Shown piece by piece: positions 63,708-64,000 of a stretch of 64,000 nt of DNA. The position numbers were made by a program, and so were the translations under genes. The stretch comes from Legionella moravica DSM 19234 (GTDB lineage: Bacteria; Pseudomonadota; Gammaproteobacteria; Legionellales; Legionellaceae). The DNA lies in contig NZ_AUHS01000015.1 of assembly GCF_000423305.1 (NCBI RefSeq), positions 101,076 to 165,075 on the forward strand. Direction: 5' to 3'. The stretch's first letter is position 1. Each line of letters begins with the position of its first letter. The notes under the pieces are model-generated. The model saw nothing but the letters and a program-made list of their open reading frames with translations, searched no databases and had not been told where the DNA came from.

Positions 63708-64000
63708 CTGATATATCCCCTCAAATTTGCTAAAAATAATTGCAGTAAAGTTGAAGTCGTGATCTAATTTTCCCCAACAAATTTGTTTGGGGAAAATGAT
63801 GGAACCTATCGATTTACTACATGACCATCTCATGGAGGAATGTCCTTTTATCCATGGCAAACGTTTACAAGCATTAATGGATGTAGCATGTTCACTACAA
63901 AAGAAGCAAAACCTATCGCTGACAGCAATAGGCAAAGGATTAACTGGAAACAGTTCATTAAAACACAAGATTAAAAAGGTAGATCGTCTTGAGGGCAACA
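63708..64000 (+). mobile_element. Left end of an IS4-family (IS10-like) insertion sequence, cut by window edge
   Basis: The element begins at CTGATATATCCCCTCAAATTTG, which resembles the CTGAGAGATCCCCTCA terminal repeat of IS10. The outer 9 bases (GCCCGCGCA, 63699-63707) could be the target duplication; its partner lies outside the window. The insertion interrupts a copy of the interspersed repeat: TACATGACAAAGAAACTGTC and TCATGCCCGCGCA before it match 44928-44960. The transposase gene follows at 63796. Confidence 0.8.
63796..64000 (+). CDS. IS4-family transposase, N-terminal part
   Basis: The 68 residues in the window read IDLLHDHLMEECPFIHGKRL, then QALMDVACSLQKKQNLSLTA, then GKGLTGNSSLKHKIKKVDRL. 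This matches the N-terminus of IS10-group transposases as I remember it. The DDE catalytic domain lies beyond the right edge, so its completeness is unknown. The start is an ATG pair at 63796/63799 with GGGGAAA just upstream. Confidence 0.85.
   Translation, partial: MMEPIDLLHDHLMEECPFIHGKRLQALMDVACSLQKKQNLSLTAIGKGLTGNSSLKHKIKKVDRLEGN

Overview
The window is AT-rich gammaproteobacterial DNA that fits Legionella. The main reasons are a leucine-rich-repeat protein resembling LegL3, an ankyrin protein and a very large helical protein that both look like Dot/Icm effectors, a thermolysin-type (M4) protease, a fused IolC-IolB enzyme inside an iol operon, and a DUF1566 surface protein. The order nagX-like / legL3-like / amino-acid antiporter / protease / iol operon is one I associate from memory with the L. 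pneumophila chromosome. I did not assign a species.

Layout. 1-7.3 kb: a divergent pair, an inner-membrane-anchored alpha-2-macroglobulin (its C-terminus lies beyond the left edge) and penicillin-binding protein 1C. 7.4-14 kb: two unrecognised Legionella-type proteins, a NagX/HGSNAT-like acyltransferase, the LRR protein, and Mpo1-like and DUF2157 membrane proteins. 14-17.4 kb: an antiporter plus dimethylargininase pair, divergent from an ATP-grasp ligase. 17.5-26.6 kb: the M4 protease, then the inositol operon iolT-iolG-iolCB-iolD-iolE. 26.7-28.7 kb: a DUF2282 (bufferin-like) cysteine peptide followed by YceI, cytochrome b561 and YceI. 28.8-44.9 kb: ankyrin effector candidate, S9 peptidase, an A-PCP-C NRPS-like enzyme, a 1,913-residue internally duplicated protein, a Gdt1/TMEM165-type exporter, an HPPD-like dioxygenase and a LprI-domain protein. 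45-47.8 kb: a DUF1566 surface protein inside a cassette bounded by perfect 62-bp inverted repeats. 47.8-51.2 kb: an MFS exporter, a LuxR-type regulator and decayed DNA. 51.2-55.3 kb: a tight four-gene operon (thiolase-fold synthase, 3-beta-HSD-type reductase, metallo-beta-lactamase-fold hydrolase, adenylate-forming enzyme) whose logic parallels OleABCD. 55.3-61.3 kb: an RND efflux operon (OMF-MFP-RND, minus strand). 61.8-62.9 kb: an ArsR-type regulator without cysteines coupled to a beta-carbonic anhydrase. 62.9-64 kb: repeats and the left end of an IS4-family element (IS10-like) cut by the window edge.

A family of interspersed palindromic repeats, recognisable by a core such as CCGCGCGTAGCGTGGGGGAG, recurs in both orientations at about 8.6, 30.9, 45.0, 47.7, 63.0 and 63.4 kb. 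The DUF1566 cassette appears to sit inside one copy, and the 63-kb copy looks like the matching empty site. The best candidates for an undescribed system are this cassette, the Ole-like operon at 51-55 kb, and the orphan bufferin-like peptide linked to YceI/cytochrome b561.

All family assignments come from reading motifs by eye. No database search was run.
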